Below, piece by piece: positions 63,299 to 64,000 of a stretch of 64,000 nucleotides of DNA (positions are counted from its first letter, which is position 1; every line of letters starts with the position of its first letter). The stretch is taken from positions 62,001 to 126,000 of the forward strand of contig JACHLS010000001.1 of assembly GCA_014204635.1 (NCBI GenBank), given 5' to 3'. A model generated the notes under the pieces. The model worked only from the letters and a program-made list of their open reading frames with translations, did no database searches and was not told where the DNA came from. The position numbers and the translations under genes were made by a program. The stretch comes from Sporosarcina luteola (GTDB lineage Bacteria; Bacillota; Bacilli; Bacillales_A; Planococcaceae).

Positions 63299-63484
63299 AT
63301 GGTCTGTCGTAAGAATGGAGGATGTGGACGTGTTGCCGATTGTGCTGCTGAACCAGTCAATGGCATTACTTTCAATGAATGCCGTACTTTCGGTCCTTTC
63401 AAAGTGGTTAATCTTGCATGCCTTCCGGCAAGGGAAGAGGTTAAACCTTGCTTGAAGTGTAGAAGTTTCCAGTTCTATCGATAA
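63299..63484 (+). CDS. 61-residue Cys-rich protein matching the N-terminal module of the BclB-like protein
   Basis: The ATG at 63299 is 6 bases after AAGGAGGT. The product has CRKNGGCGRVADC at the start and NECRTFGPFKVVNLACLPA in the middle. This aligns with NRCRLLGPIRAVDEECLPPA of the neighbouring protein, so the module exists alone here. The end has a further CLKC pair. No membrane helix. Probably a spore-surface adaptor or anchor, by association only. Confidence 0.7.
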   Translation: MVCRKNGGCGRVADCAAEPVNGITFNECRTFGPFKVVNLACLPAREEVKPCLKCRSFQFYR

Positions 63485-63522
63485 TAGATAAGTTCTTATC
63501 ATGAGAAGCCTAAACCTGTAAT

Positions 63523-63543
63523 GCCCACCACAGCTTGGTGGGC
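63523..63543 (+). terminator. Hairpin after the 61-residue gene
   Basis: GCCCACC and GGTGGGC pair around ACAGCTT. There is no T tract. The arms are identical to those of the terminator at 63085-63106, which suggests duplication together with the gene. Confidence 0.5.
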
Positions 63544-63651
63544 AAGCTATAAACTTTGTAGTTTTAACTGCTGTTGTATGCAGATTTGCGGGTTTTGAAT
63601 AGTTGAAAGAGCATGAGGGCCTAAGCAATCAGTTAAGATAGGAACCGCTTT

Positions 63652-64000
63652 TTATCTCTCAGGCAAATTCCCAGAGACCTTCTTAATAGAACGAATATCC
63701 TTGTCAAACAGCAAGAAAAGCGACAAAAGGACAATCCATGCTCCCGCACCAATGAATAATTGATTCACCGGAAAACCTTTCTCCACGATAATGCCGCCTG
63801 CAATTGCAAACGCAGGCATAAGGAAGGAGGCAATGGCACCGTTAAGTGTGTAGACTCTCGCACGAAATTTGTCTTCAACGAGGACGATCAACAAAGAGTT
63901 ATATAAAATGCTGTAAACGGCGATGACCATATTCATAATGACAAATAAGAAAATGCCCATGAACAACGCCGTTGTGATGCCCATGCCGAGAAGTGCGATG
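63652..64000 (-). CDS. MFS transporter, C-terminal end (partial)
   Basis: The frame is open from the window edge to TAA at 63652-63654, about 116 codons. Three or four helices are visible, with LVEDKFRARVYTLNGAIASFLMPAF between two of them. This is the loop 10-11 region of an MFS exporter, and the layout resembles the gene at 9254. The start lies outside the window. Confidence 0.75.
   Translation of the reverse strand, partial: IALLGMGITTALFMGIFLFVIMNMVIAVYSILYNSLLIVLVEDKFRARVYTLNGAIASFLMPAFAIAGGIIVEKGFPVNQLFIGAGAWIVLLSLFLLFDKDIRSIKKVSGNLPER

Overview
The window reads as chromosomal DNA of a low-to-moderate GC, endospore-forming Bacillales bacterium, most like Planococcaceae (Sporosarcina or Lysinibacillus relatives). 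The support is a LiaIHFSR envelope-stress operon, T-box control of methionyl-tRNA synthetase, a preQ1-I riboswitch, strong AGGAGG-type ribosome binding sites with many TTG and GTG starts, and a spore-surface gene group with a BclB-type C-terminal domain. The family placement is inference. I see no rRNA, tRNA, CRISPR array, prophage or intact insertion sequence.

Layout. 0-5 kb: a partial gene, a mini zinc-finger protein, riboswitch-controlled queT, an acetyltransferase, a 22-unit 20-bp tandem array, and two paralogous EamA exporters around an SRPBCC protein. 5-10.5 kb: a CPBP protease, a gene disrupted by two compensating frameshifts, T-box-controlled metG and an MFS exporter. 10.9-16.8 kb: a two-component operon with an overlapping 59-residue membrane ORF between regulator and kinase, a potassium channel, a second CPBP protein, a small acidic/basic protein and a DinB protein. 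17-21.6 kb: ECF sigma factor, membrane protein and ABC exporter. 22-27.6 kb: a TM-helix channel-like protein and the lia operon. 27.8-32.7 kb: a beta-oxidation operon whose dehydrogenase is a pseudogene. 32.7-36.7 kb: a second tandem array, an NAD-binding protein with a convergent MarR regulator, and two poorly known proteins. 36.8-40.3 kb: a soluble chemoreceptor, a DnaA-box cluster, a DedA protein and uppP. 40.4-42.1 kb: decayed intergenic DNA and a two-hairpin RNA motif. 42.1-52.8 kb: two FtsX-type ABC exporters, one beside a two-component system and one behind a MerR regulator, with a third CPBP protein between them. 53-59 kb: PepSY proteins around a two-component system, glycerate kinase and a metallo-beta-lactamase-fold hydrolase. 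59-63.5 kb: spore-surface-like genes. The right edge cuts an MFS transporter.

Theme. Much of the window concerns cell-envelope stress and peptide-antibiotic sensing: Lia, ECF-ABC, two-component-ABC, MerR-ABC, three CPBP proteins, UppP and DedA. The least explained items are the hidden small ORF at 11565-11744, the two minisatellite arrays, the motif shared by the proteins at 15909 and 22072, the covarying hairpin pair at 41944-42067, the DnaA-box cluster at 38626-38733, and a Cys-rich module found both alone and fused to a BclB-like domain at 62.4-63.5 kb.
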